This document shows, piece after piece, positions 46,501 to 55,438 of a stretch of DNA of 64,000 nucleotides; the stretch's first letter is position 1; the number at the start of each line of letters is the position of its first letter. The stretch is taken from assembly GCA_002709225.1 (NCBI GenBank), contig PAQH01000127.1, forward strand, positions 19,475-83,474. Direction: 5' to 3'. The translations under genes were made by a program, and so were the position numbers. This DNA comes from Planctomycetaceae bacterium. GTDB taxonomy: Bacteria > Planctomycetota > Planctomycetia > Pirellulales > Pirellulaceae. The notes below the pieces were generated by a model. It was not told the DNA's origin and searched no databases. It saw only the letters and a list, made by a program, of their open reading frames with translations.

Positions 46501-48164
46501 CCGGCCGGATCGGCACTGGCGATGACACGGGCCGCGTCGCCAGGCTTGCCCCAACCCAGCGTATAGGCCTCCTCATACACGCGCACGCGTTTCGCCAGCC
46601 CCAGGGTCAGGGGGTGCCCGCTCGCGTGAATGGTGATACTGTGCTGCAACCGATCCAAGCCGAGATCGGCCACCAGAGGGACGCCAGTCAAACCATAATC
46701 TACGTGGATCGCATTTCCGGTCCAGCCAGCATAAGGGAACATGTAGGGTTCAAAGGACAGAATCGGGCGGGGCACATCTTTGAGGGATTTGCCCGACTCA
46801 AAACGCACACTATTGGCGGCAATCGACTCGGAGATCAGGACGAGGTCGTGCGTCAACGCCGCTCGATGTTGCTCCTCTCCCGTGGCGCGTGCAGGCGCAA
46901 ACAAAGTTACGCGATGGCCGCGCCCGCGGAGATGTTCTGCCAGTTGCGTATCACCAGGACGTAGTGTTGTTGCGTCCCCCACCATCAACAGAATTCGCCC
47001 GGGGTGGGGCGCTGGCTCATGGTTTTGGCGTGCGGCATATTCCGCGATGGTCAGGTCCCCGTCGTCAGCCGGTCTGATAAGGTAACCGTAGGCCGCCTCG
47101 AGATAGCGTGCTGTTTCGGGTACATAGGTATCCAAAAGTGATTGGTAAATTCGATCTCGGTAGCGGTCACGTTCTGCCTGCAGATCAGCGATCGCCTTTT
47201 TTCGCCGATTTTCGAGAAGATTGTATTGCTCAATGGCCTGTGCATCGACGAGCGGGATCTGTACCCAGGGAGCCGAGGTGCCCGGGGGCGCAATCTCGGA
47301 ACTGAAAAAGATTCCCGCCAACGCGTAATAATCGGCCTGACTAATCGGGTCAAATTTATGATCGTGGCAGCGCGCGCAGGCAACGGTCAGTCCGAGGAAG
47401 GCTCGCGTTGTCACGTTAATCATGTCGTCGACCATATCGGAATGCATCTTTTCACCATCGGAGTCGCCGGCGCCCCAGACACCGAATGCCAACATGCCTG
47501 TGGCAATGATGCCATCTCGGTGAATGCGGCCGCCCAGCGGCGCGGGCAACAGATCCCCGGCCACTTGGTTCATCATGAAACGGTTGTAGGGCAGGTCCTG
47601 GTTCAGGCTGCGGACTACCCAATCGCGATAGCGATACGTTTCGGTGATATCGTGCCGCGCGCCGATCGCTCGCAAGTCATTACTATCCGCGTAGCGGACG
47701 ACGTCCAGCCAATGTCGCCCCCAGCGTTCTCCGTACCGCGGAGAGGATAGATATCGATCCACCAGTCGGGCATACGCCTGTGGCCGTTTGTCGGTGATAA
47801 AGGCCCGGACTTCAGCCGGGCTCGGGGGCAACCCTTTCAGGTCATAGGAAAGTCGCCGAATTAACGCTTGCCGAGAAGCGGTCGAATTGGGCGTCTGTTC
47901 CGCTTTCTCCAGCCTTGCCAAAATATAGCGGTCGACAGCGGTTTGCATCCAAGAGGAATTCCGGACGCGAGGAAGGTCGCTTTGTGTCAGCGGTTGAAAC
48001 GCCCAATGCTGTGGCGGAGAGGGCGACGCGGCGCTACAGAACGTCGCGAACCACAACGCCAAGCCCACTGCGGCGTATTTACCTGAGGACCGTCTCAATG
48101 CATCTCGCCTACGAAAGAGAAACCGAGAAGACGCCGCCAACGCACGCCGGGAGCGGCACCCCAA
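43503..48164 (-). CDS. Very long (1553 aa) DUF1549/DUF1553 protein with a GATase/ThuA-like insert, lacking PSCyt1
   Basis: YDLKGLPPSPAEV, ACARCHDHKFDP, GRILLMVGDATTLRPGD insert, NRLWLHHFGAGLVRTPGNFG. Confidence 0.9.
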   Translation of the reverse strand: MGCRSRRALAASSRFLFRRRDALRRSSGKYAAVGLALWFATFCSAASPSPPQHWAFQPLTQSDLPRVRNSSWMQTAVDRYILARLEKAEQTPNSTASRQALIRRLSYDLKGLPPSPAEVRAFITDKRPQAYARLVDRYLSSPRYGERWGRHWLDVVRYADSNDLRAIGARHDITETYRYRDWVVRSLNQDLPYNRFMMNQVAGDLLPAPLGGRIHRDGIIATGMLAFGVWGAGDSDGEKMHSDMVDDMINVTTRAFLGLTVACARCHDHKFDPISQADYYALAGIFFSSEIAPPGTSAPWVQIPLVDAQAIEQYNLLENRRKKAIADLQAERDRYRDRIYQSLLDTYVPETARYLEAAYGYLIRPADDGDLTIAEYAARQNHEPAPHPGRILLMVGDATTLRPGDTQLAEHLRGRGHRVTLFAPARATGEEQHRAALTHDLVLISESIAANSVRFESGKSLKDVPRPILSFEPYMFPYAGWTGNAIHVDYGLTGVPLVADLGLDRLQHSITIHASGHPLTLGLAKRVRVYEEAYTLGWGKPGDAARVIASADPAGRFPTLFLYEPNSKLFDGSTTPAARIGLFLGQQGLGNPLASESLDWGNLTRAGVALIDAAVEYAIRPDSISQPDPESLVSDSATQRPLRGDALAQWLTTILSPARPAVLQGIDLMESTAWSQEGIGRWHTGPTTPYVLLNSRGKSFEVPSLVANTYYGRVLYAEGEVDAGSQRYQANKLHLTTDDGAPTDGIISLLFRAPHDGLYDFTIELTNRVAAESKRNPFFHIVIQDKVREQGELRGHQTRRTLQYRHVRLVAGDAVEICASGGGETFPLAVMQTDVSVSCGEEHWNAADEFHSPSPGAPIRSPANPLPGNVWEYGFRIMQGEQSALWATMNPGLFQPLTLASESGVAISGDPESGPDLNIWSTPAFGRLAAGRVALHPGARVDVGVEWVAPRDMRIEIEGAVADLQAIGDGVYWEFQYQPGATPFVLSSGVVTRGVRESLTSVAGAASPLPFPVAKGDLLRLRLSAQNDAIADLAEVSWRIQELRGNGQEWDLSSALLAQLRAPDKNLGAWRLVYQSVDGDGPLPQAGTEPPPIEEAPARPPRGVDARERFMRWLASQGVPAALAGADIPTALRDLDEQLTKLLEQIEKQPSQRTESVLASPLMRLYIDVVAQTGPFRFVKRNDKLLLPPAALAEIQRLRAAENTLVNEPTPKYPVAMGIREGGPKGTSYHGFHDARIHKRGHYAHLGAVVPRGVPRFLSLRQTAPILKTESGRRQLAEWIAHPENPLPARVMVNRLWLHHFGAGLVRTPGNFGYLGEPPTHPHLLDYLAQQLIDHNWSLKQIHRELLLSATYQQSTTKTPEQTERDPTNRLWGRMPVRRLQAEAIRDTLLSVSQTLDLRMGGPVTRKREPDADALSYRRALYLMTNRSDKSGFRFLFDAADPNNVVDQRTVSTVASQSLYLMNHPFVLQLLPPMANSASRGLDRASSDAELARRIGELYLALYSRKPTLQEQRLGISLIRRVLTANHGPQAWNRAWQQYCQVLLCTNELIYLN

Positions 48165-48265
48165 GAGGGTCTACTGCGGGGCCCATTTTACCTGCGGACC
48201 CCGGGTATGTCGATTGAAGCTCACGCCCTACGCAGGGCCCCCACCGGGTCGCCAGCAGCTGACCG

Positions 48266-49015
48266 TCAATTGCTACGGTTTGCATTGTCAATGAGATAAA
48301 TGGCACGTTCGGCGAACCTGGCGCCCAGCACCTGGTAACCTGTCGAAGAGTAATGCAGATCGTTTTTGATCGTTTTGCCCTTGCGATTGAGACCGTCATT
48401 GAGATCATCGGTCAACACCAGCGCAGCTCGAGGATGTTGCTTCACGACCGCCTGCTGCGCTTCACGGACAAGCGTCCAGTGTGGATAATGCGTATCGGTG
48501 AGATCAAAGTCGCTGAGGCGACCGATCACCACGTTCATATCCGTACGGCCCAGGTCTTTTTCGAGTTGTCCGATCAACCCGAGCAGACTGGCGGCATACA
48601 CGGTGCCATGTCTTTCCCGCGCGTCCCGTTCGCCTTGCATCCAAATAAACGTCACCGATTGGAAAACCTTGCCTTGGCTAGCCCGCCGCACCTTCTTCAT
48701 TAGACGGTCGTAAAGATCACCGGTCGCTTGCGGTGGCGTACCCTGGGCGGGTTTCCACGCTTTGTACCATCTCCGAATTGGTTGCCCGCCTTGGGCATCT
48801 TTTACGACCGTGACGTCTTTGTGTCCAAACGCCTTGGCGACGGCCGGCGTGAACGACTCGGCGGGCCGCAATCCGGCCATATTGGATTGTCCGGAGAGGA
48901 TGAAGAGATGTGCGCCGTTTTTCTCCGCCGCGGCGAGACTAGCGCATGACAGGCAGAAGACAATCAGCGTCGGGCGTCGAAAACGGCCGCGCGACGCGAG
49001 GTGGATCGGTGACAT
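48266..49015 (-). CDS. Sialate O-acetylesterase-like (SASA/DUF303) exported esterase
   Basis: HLFILSGQSNMAGL; FIWMQGERDA; signal peptide. Confidence 0.82.
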   Translation of the reverse strand: MSPIHLASRGRFRRPTLIVFCLSCASLAAAEKNGAHLFILSGQSNMAGLRPAESFTPAVAKAFGHKDVTVVKDAQGGQPIRRWYKAWKPAQGTPPQATGDLYDRLMKKVRRASQGKVFQSVTFIWMQGERDARERHGTVYAASLLGLIGQLEKDLGRTDMNVVIGRLSDFDLTDTHYPHWTLVREAQQAVVKQHPRAALVLTDDLNDGLNRKGKTIKNDLHYSSTGYQVLGARFAERAIYLIDNANRSN

Positions 49016-49042
49016 GGGAATGGTGTTCTCCGACGCTGCGAG

Positions 49043-50953
49043 TTAATTGAGCCCGTGTGGCAAACGAAAGCCTTTCACGCGAGTCTGAATACTCCACACT
49101 GACGACTCTCCAACGATGTAGAGCGTGCTGCGAAAGAATGTACAGCTTACGGGGTACTGAGGACACCAGATGGTACCTACGTACACGCCCGTGCGATCGA
49201 AAATTTGAACGCCACTAAGGGTGCACACATAGATTCTCCCGTCTTCGTCAATCGCCATCCCATCGGCGCGCGAATCGTAGCGGCCGCTAGGCTCCACTGC
49301 ATCCAGGACATCGCCAGTCAGATGGAGCATTGCGAATCTACGCCGATTGGACAGCGATCCATCGGCACCAACGTCATACGCCCAGATATAGTTCTCCCCC
49401 GGACTTCGCCAAGTGTTGTTGACATAGAACGTCTTGCCATCGGGCGAAATCTCAACACCATTGGGCATGGCAAACTCGCCTGCCGGAATCACAACTTTCG
49501 CGGATCCGTCCGCGGCCACATAGTAGACCTGCGTGCCAGGCTGACTCTTCTCTTGTTCTGGGGTGAACTGGGGGTCGCTAACATATATGCCACCGGTGGC
49601 GTCCATCACCATGTCATTCGGGCCATCGATCGGCCGCTCAGCGACTCGGTCCAAGATGGTACGCAGAACCTGTCCTGACATTCGATCGATTTCCACTACC
49701 CGATGGCCAAACATATCGCAGACCAGGAGGTTTCCAGACGGACTCGCGATAGTGCCGTTGGTCTGCATGCCTCGAGTAATGACCGACCAGGTGCCGTCCG
49801 GTTCCATCCGAATCAAACGGCTCTTTTGCGGTGAACCGGTCCAATCCCCGTTGCGGTGGTCGCGGAAATGCATATCCGAGAAATAGAGAGCGCCCTTCAG
49901 CCAAGTGGGTCCTTCCGCAAAAGTGAAGCCTTCGGCCCGTTTAACCGGCACCGTGCCGGGTGCGATGACTTGTTCATAAAGCGCAGATTGGGCCTTGGCA
50001 CGCTCGAGGTAGTCTGGGCGTACGGGCCAGAACACATCCAACGCGTCCGCGCCATATTCGCTCAGTTCGGCAGAATGGGCCATGCCGCCCGGTTGCAATA
50101 CGACGTCGCGACGTTTTCCACTCATGGCGTACCGAAGATCCATGATGCCCTCAACCAGAGCTCCGCGGAGCGCAATCATGAGTTGGTCTTCCGGATGAAT
50201 ATGGAGGGGAAACGCACTGAGCGGATCCATTCGGACGAAACTGAGCATCATATTTCGGCCCCAGATCAAACGGGCATGCGCACTACTACGGCGCCAGCTT
50301 TTGCTACGATCGGGAGGCGTGATGGCGGTCCACTGCACACGTTTGAGATGGTGTACGACGCCTGGTTTCACGGACGCGTCTGTGACGCCTTGATCCGGGA
50401 AACTGACGTCGGCGTCGCTGGCGAGCGTCACTCCCGCCAACGCCAGGTGATCGCGGCGCACCGGTGAAAATATTTCCAGCAGCGTTGAGCCTTGTGGTCC
50501 CGCCTTCAGCACGCGCCGCATTCCGGCCGTCAAGTAGATAAATTCATCGGCATGCAATGTGAGCACGCCGTCTTTACCCGTAAACGTAACCGAGCCCCGT
50601 TCTACGACGGTGATCACTTCTCCAAGGACATTATGATCGTGGTAATCCGCATTGGGAGCCAGTTCAATTTGTTCCAGGAGTGCGCCCTTTCCCCAGGCGA
50701 GTCGCGCCGTAACCCCCTCTGCAAACGAAATCGCAGGGAGATCGCTGGAGACATACACCTGGCCCGGCTGTTGTTCAAGGCGGACCTTCGTCTCTGGGAT
50801 CCGTCTTTTACGCGTAGTGAGATTGAACTGTCTAACGACAGCGGCATTCCGCAGTTTCCAGACCTCGGTCTTCTCCTCCGCGACAATCTGTTGCGGCTGT
50901 GTGATGCCGAAGGTGACTAAGGCCACCAGCAATCGCGTGTTGTGAAGATTCAT
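49043..50953 (-). CDS. Double cupin plus SMP-30/gluconolactonase propeller, exported
   Basis: Two cupin-like segments (YHDHNVLGEVITVVERG; FPLHIHPEDQLMIALRG) then EGFTFAEGPTWLKGALYFSD, GPNDMVMDATGGIYVSDP. Confidence 0.82.
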   Translation of the reverse strand: MNLHNTRLLVALVTFGITQPQQIVAEEKTEVWKLRNAAVVRQFNLTTRKRRIPETKVRLEQQPGQVYVSSDLPAISFAEGVTARLAWGKGALLEQIELAPNADYHDHNVLGEVITVVERGSVTFTGKDGVLTLHADEFIYLTAGMRRVLKAGPQGSTLLEIFSPVRRDHLALAGVTLASDADVSFPDQGVTDASVKPGVVHHLKRVQWTAITPPDRSKSWRRSSAHARLIWGRNMMLSFVRMDPLSAFPLHIHPEDQLMIALRGALVEGIMDLRYAMSGKRRDVVLQPGGMAHSAELSEYGADALDVFWPVRPDYLERAKAQSALYEQVIAPGTVPVKRAEGFTFAEGPTWLKGALYFSDMHFRDHRNGDWTGSPQKSRLIRMEPDGTWSVITRGMQTNGTIASPSGNLLVCDMFGHRVVEIDRMSGQVLRTILDRVAERPIDGPNDMVMDATGGIYVSDPQFTPEQEKSQPGTQVYYVAADGSAKVVIPAGEFAMPNGVEISPDGKTFYVNNTWRSPGENYIWAYDVGADGSLSNRRRFAMLHLTGDVLDAVEPSGRYDSRADGMAIDEDGRIYVCTLSGVQIFDRTGVYVGTIWCPQYPVSCTFFRSTLYIVGESSVWSIQTRVKGFRLPHGLN

Positions 50954-51124
50954 GGATGCGCTCCGCGGTACGCGGTGGATGGGAAAGGAAAACCTGGCCG
51001 GCGAGCTACCGCGAGTGCCGCACGGTGGCGAGCCGCGGGTAAGCCGCTGCCCCGTTGTACCTCATGGATCGTAGGCAAGCCAGTTTTCACGCCGTGTGCA
51101 ATCTGCACGCTGAGTGGAACCGAG

Positions 51125-51895
51125 CTAGTATCGCATGCAAAAGTCATTGGCTCCTGAGCGGTCGCAGCCCCGCATTAAGAACAATGTCCGCAGTGCCATG
51201 TCCAACCGGCCGGGCCTTCGCTGCGGATCGTTATGTTCGTGCTGGTAGACGGAACTGGTGGGCATGTAACGTAATGTCATGCCACGTCGCGCATGGTTGG
51301 AACGGTTCGCTTCAGAGCCATGGAACAGATAGACGTCGTGCAGCGAGATTTGCCCAGCTTTCAATTCAATGTCCACTGCTTGTGAGGCGTCAAACTGGTC
51401 TGCGGTGAGCTCCCGATTAAGCGCCAGGCCAGGCGCGTCGTTGACGGCGTGGTGAGCCACGCGTCGCTCCTTGTGCGACCCGGGAATGACTTGTAAACAG
51501 CCGTTGTGCGTTGTCGAATCGTCAATCGCAATCCAGACGGTACAGGTGGCTAGTGGGGTTATGGGCCAGTATTCTCCGTCCTGGTGCCAGGGAGTTGCCG
51601 AACCGACTTTGGGCGGTTTGGCGAAGAAGCTGCAATTCCAAAGCGCGATATCGGGTCCCAGCACCTGGCAGACAAGGTCCAGAATCGCGGGCTCACGGGC
51701 CACATTGAGAAACCAGAGGTCATACGCCAGCAGCGCGGCGCAGTAGTCGTTGAATTCCGGGTGCCGATTAACCAATCGACCGTGGGCCTGCCCGATGTCG
51801 GCGAGCAGCGCTGCGGAAACCCGGTAGTCCGGTATCACAAAGCCCTGTTCCTGGTATTGGTTTAGTTGGTCGTTAGTGAGCTGGATCGAAGTCAT
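51125..51895 (-). CDS. Phytanoyl-CoA dioxygenase family protein
   Basis: TPWHQDGEYW Fe-binding HxD; DDSTTHNGCLQVIPGSHKE; HDVYLFHGSEANRSNHARRGMTLRY. Confidence 0.88.
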   Translation of the reverse strand: MTSIQLTNDQLNQYQEQGFVIPDYRVSAALLADIGQAHGRLVNRHPEFNDYCAALLAYDLWFLNVAREPAILDLVCQVLGPDIALWNCSFFAKPPKVGSATPWHQDGEYWPITPLATCTVWIAIDDSTTHNGCLQVIPGSHKERRVAHHAVNDAPGLALNRELTADQFDASQAVDIELKAGQISLHDVYLFHGSEANRSNHARRGMTLRYMPTSSVYQHEHNDPQRRPGRLDMALRTLFLMRGCDRSGANDFCMRY

Positions 51896-52080
51896 GGCGG
51901 GTTTCGCTGTCGACAGACTGTTGGCTAGTCACGAGTGGAAACACTTTCGTCTGATAATGATAGGCGAGACGACGATTGTTCTACATCCCGAACCGCCCGC
52001 CGAGCTGCCCCGCTCAATGATTCTTGATGTTACGCGGAGTGTCGGCGGGACAGCTTACCGCGGCATTTCTCTGTTCCTAG

Positions 52081-52200
52081 ATCTCCGAGAGGGCGCTGGG
52101 ATCTCCGAGAGGGTACTGGGATCTCCGAGAGGGTACTGGGATCTCCGAGAGGGCACTGGGATCTCCGCGAGGGCACTGGGATCTCCGAGCAGGGGCTGGA
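52081..52200. repeat. 20-bp direct tandem repeat (atctccgagagggyrctggg), 6 copies
   Basis: Six contiguous 20-mers; units 2 and 3 identical, unit 6 most diverged. Confidence 0.95.
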
Positions 52201-52281
52201 TCCAACTCCTTCACGGAGTAGGATGCACGTCGGGAAAGGGTGGCCAATGGCCGCCCCGGTAAGCATCTAGACCCAGGGACG

Positions 52282-53385
52282 ATGACGATGGACGTGTTGG
52301 CTCGAAACCGCCGAAACTTTCTTACCTCCAGTACTGGGGCCCTGGTTGCGGCGGGTGTGGCGCCGGCCATCCATGGGGCTAGCGACAAGTCGGGTTCCCG
52401 TGTGAAAGTCCTGGGGCCGGAAGGACATCGATACGAATTACACCACGATCACTTCCAGCCCCCGGCCTCCATACCCTGGCAAGATACCCACGGGGTGGCG
52501 ATCGACGCGGAAGGCCTGGTGTACGTAAAGCATCGCACAAAAACCGAAAGACCTGTGGACGCGGTCGTGGTGTTCGACTCTCAAGGAAGAGTGGTGCGGT
52601 CGTTTGGGAAGGAGTACCACGGTGGGGGCCACGGAATCGATGTACGTGAGGAAGGGGGCCAGGAATTCCTCTATCTGTGCGACAACAAGGGGTACATCGC
52701 CAAAACGAACCTCAAAGGTGAAACGGTGTGGAAACAGACCGCTCCTCGCCTCGAGGTGTACGCGGGAGCCAGACCTTATCGGTCCACCCGGCCCGGTGAA
52801 TACGGCAAGGGTCATAAGTTCAGCCCCACCAATGTCGCTTTTGCGCCGGACGGAGGTTTCTATGTTGGTGACGGGTACGGGTCGCACTATATCATTCAGT
52901 ACGATGCCCAAGGCGTCGCGAAAAGTTATTTCGGTGGTCCCGGCAGCGCTCCCGGCAAATTTCAGACTCCTCATGGATTGTGGTGGGATGATCGCCCTGG
53001 GCGTACCCCGGCACTGGTTGTTTGCGATCGCGCCAACGCCCGCTTGCAATACCTTTCGCCCACGGGGGACTCTCTCGACGTCTTGGATGACGTGCTGTTT
53101 CCCGCGGATATCGATACCCGCGGTAAGGTGATGGTGGTCCCGGATCTTCATGCGCGGATCACGTTATTGGATCACACCAATCGTGTGCTTGCCCATCTCG
53201 GCGACGACGCTCAATGGCGCAAACAGGTACTGGCAGACGACTTGGCATTGCGTCGGCAACCTCAACGCTGGGAAAATGGGCGTTTCATTCATCCGCATGA
53301 TGCTTGTTTTGACCACCAGGGAAATCTATACGTTGCGGAATGGGTGGCGACCGGACGGATCAATTTTCTCCGACACGTCGGTTAA
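52282..53385 (+). CDS. Exported NHL-type six-bladed beta-propeller
   Basis: Tat-like RNRRNFLTSS; GVAIDAEGLVYV, NVAFAPDGGFYVGDGYG, HDACFDHQGNLYVAEW. Confidence 0.8.
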   Translation: MTMDVLARNRRNFLTSSTGALVAAGVAPAIHGASDKSGSRVKVLGPEGHRYELHHDHFQPPASIPWQDTHGVAIDAEGLVYVKHRTKTERPVDAVVVFDSQGRVVRSFGKEYHGGGHGIDVREEGGQEFLYLCDNKGYIAKTNLKGETVWKQTAPRLEVYAGARPYRSTRPGEYGKGHKFSPTNVAFAPDGGFYVGDGYGSHYIIQYDAQGVAKSYFGGPGSAPGKFQTPHGLWWDDRPGRTPALVVCDRANARLQYLSPTGDSLDVLDDVLFPADIDTRGKVMVVPDLHARITLLDHTNRVLAHLGDDAQWRKQVLADDLALRRQPQRWENGRFIHPHDACFDHQGNLYVAEWVATGRINFLRHVG

Positions 53386-53403
53386 ATGTCCGCGGCGTGA
53401 CCA

Positions 53404-55407
53404 GTGTCTTTCCGTTATGTCCGGTGGCCAGTAGGCTACGAGGCTGTTTTGCTGCGACTCCATGACGCGTACCCCCCCCCACTCGTTCCGGAAACGCATT
53501 TTGCCCGATTGGGCCGTTGGCTGGAAATGGAGAGCCAGGCGGAACGGGAACGTTTACAAGAACGTCGTCAGGTGCAATCTTCCCAACGGGCCGAACGGGG
53601 AGGTGAGACGTTGCTCGGAATGGTCATCCGGGACCACGCGGTGGGGCTTGGTGGCCGATACCTCCTCCTACTCCAGAAGCGACGCCAGGGCGAACGATTG
53701 CCGTGGAACCGTTTCAAGGTGGGGAGCCCCGTCGAACTTGTCCCCGAAGGTGACGGCCGGACTCTACCCGGTATCGTGAGTAGGAAACGCCCGGATCACC
53801 TACAAATTGCGGTTGACGACTGGCCGGACGGGAAACTGTTTCGCGTCGACCTGACACCGGATGAGGTGACACGCCGCCGGCAAGTTGCGGCCATGGATCT
53901 CGCTGCGCGGGCGACGGGGCGTTTGGCGCAGTTGCGCGATTTATTGCTCTACCGCCGTGACCCGAAGTTCCGTGACCTCATGGAAATGCCTGCCTCGGAA
54001 CGGCTAAATGAGTCACAACACGAAGCGCTTCAATGGGTGATGGCGGCGGACGATCTGGCAGTCATTCACGGCCCTCCCGGAACCGGAAAGACCACCACGC
54101 TGGTGGAGGTGATCCGGCAGAGTATCGCGGGTGGAGAAAAGGTGCTGGCCTGTGCCCCGAGTAACACGGCGGTCGACAATTTACTGGAGCGTCTCGCGCT
54201 GGCGGGTTTGAATGCCGTCCGACTGGGCCATCCCGCGAGGGTTTTGGAGGCTGTTCGCAATCACACTCTGGATGCTCTGGTGGAGGCCCATGAGTCGCAC
54301 CGGATCATCTCGGAAATGCTCTGGGAGGCGGACGACCTCGAGCGCCGATCAGGAAAGTTCTGGCGTGGTCGTGGTGAACGTGGCCGCAAATCCCGGCAGC
54401 GCAGTGGCGCTCGGGAGTTGCGACGGCATGCGCGTTTGATGGAAAAAAGGGCAATTGAGGATATTCTCAATGATGCCGACGTAATCTGCGCGACGGTTAG
54501 TTTTGATTTTGGCCTACTCGGTGATCGCGAATTTGACTTACTCGTGATTGACGAAGCATGCCAGAGCGTCGAGCCGGGATGCTGGGTGCCACTGAGGTTC
54601 GCGCAACGGGTCGTGTTGGCGGGTGACCACTGCCAACTGCCACCGACGATTCTCTCACAACCCGCGGCGCGAGATGGTTTCGCGGTGAGTCTGATGCAGC
54701 GTTTGGTCGAACATTACGGCGATCGTGTTACCCGCCGTTTGACGATCCAATACCGGATGAATCAAAGCATCATGGATTTCTCTTCAGCCTGTTTCTATGA
54801 GAATGCGTTGGTGGCACATCCGAGCGTTCGCCACCATACCCTAGCGGACCTGATTGATGGTGCGTCCCACAACCTGCAACTAGGGCCCGTTACGTTCTAC
54901 GACACGGCCGGAGCGGGCTGGGATGAGGAACAGGAGCCGGAAGGTTTAAGCCGTCTCAATCCGGCAGAAGGCAAGTTCGTGTTAGGGCAAGTAAGGGCAT
55001 TATGTGACGCCGGGATACGTCCTCAGGACATCGCGGTAATCGCACCCTACGCGGCCCAAGTTCGGTGGTTGCGCGATCAATCGCCCTGGGATGAACTTGA
55101 AATCGACACCGTCGATGGATTTCAGGGTCGCGAAAAGGAGGCAGTCGTGATCAGTACGGTGCGGTCCAACAAGGACAACGAGATCGGTTTCCTGGCGGAC
55201 GAACGGAGGATGAATGTTGCCATGACGCGGGCGAAACGCCGCATGATCGTAATCGGCGACAGCGCAACACTGGCGACGAACAAATTTTTCGCGAAGTTGC
55301 TAGACTGGTTTGAATCGGTGGAGGCCTATCGTTCGGTGTGGGACGTAATGTACAACGGGGATGAACCCAACCCGGATCAGACGGCCAGCTACGGCGAACG
55401 AGGGTGA
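53404..55407 (+). CDS. Superfamily 1 (UPF1/IGHMBP2-like) helicase
   Basis: HGPPGTGKTTTLVE, VIDEACQSVEPG, LAGDHCQLPPTI, DTVDGFQGREKEAVVISTVRSN, NVAMTRAKRRMIVIGD; GTG start. Confidence 0.92.
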   Translation: MSFRYVRWPVGYEAVLLRLHDAYPPPLVPETHFARLGRWLEMESQAERERLQERRQVQSSQRAERGGETLLGMVIRDHAVGLGGRYLLLLQKRRQGERLPWNRFKVGSPVELVPEGDGRTLPGIVSRKRPDHLQIAVDDWPDGKLFRVDLTPDEVTRRRQVAAMDLAARATGRLAQLRDLLLYRRDPKFRDLMEMPASERLNESQHEALQWVMAADDLAVIHGPPGTGKTTTLVEVIRQSIAGGEKVLACAPSNTAVDNLLERLALAGLNAVRLGHPARVLEAVRNHTLDALVEAHESHRIISEMLWEADDLERRSGKFWRGRGERGRKSRQRSGARELRRHARLMEKRAIEDILNDADVICATVSFDFGLLGDREFDLLVIDEACQSVEPGCWVPLRFAQRVVLAGDHCQLPPTILSQPAARDGFAVSLMQRLVEHYGDRVTRRLTIQYRMNQSIMDFSSACFYENALVAHPSVRHHTLADLIDGASHNLQLGPVTFYDTAGAGWDEEQEPEGLSRLNPAEGKFVLGQVRALCDAGIRPQDIAVIAPYAAQVRWLRDQSPWDELEIDTVDGFQGREKEAVVISTVRSNKDNEIGFLADERRMNVAMTRAKRRMIVIGDSATLATNKFFAKLLDWFESVEAYRSVWDVMYNGDEPNPDQTASYGERG

Positions 55408-55438
55408 CCGGTCCCGCACACGCAAGTAAACTGGTGTC

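Noticed and set aside
52081-52200. Possible CRISPR array
   Set aside because: Units are directly contiguous 20-mers with no unique spacers, and no cas genes occur in the window.
51876-52262. 128-aa ORF running through the 20-bp repeats, and its minus-strand counterparts
   Set aside because: The frames are open because the repeat unit lacks stops; there is no non-repeat evidence of coding. Treated as an intergenic minisatellite.
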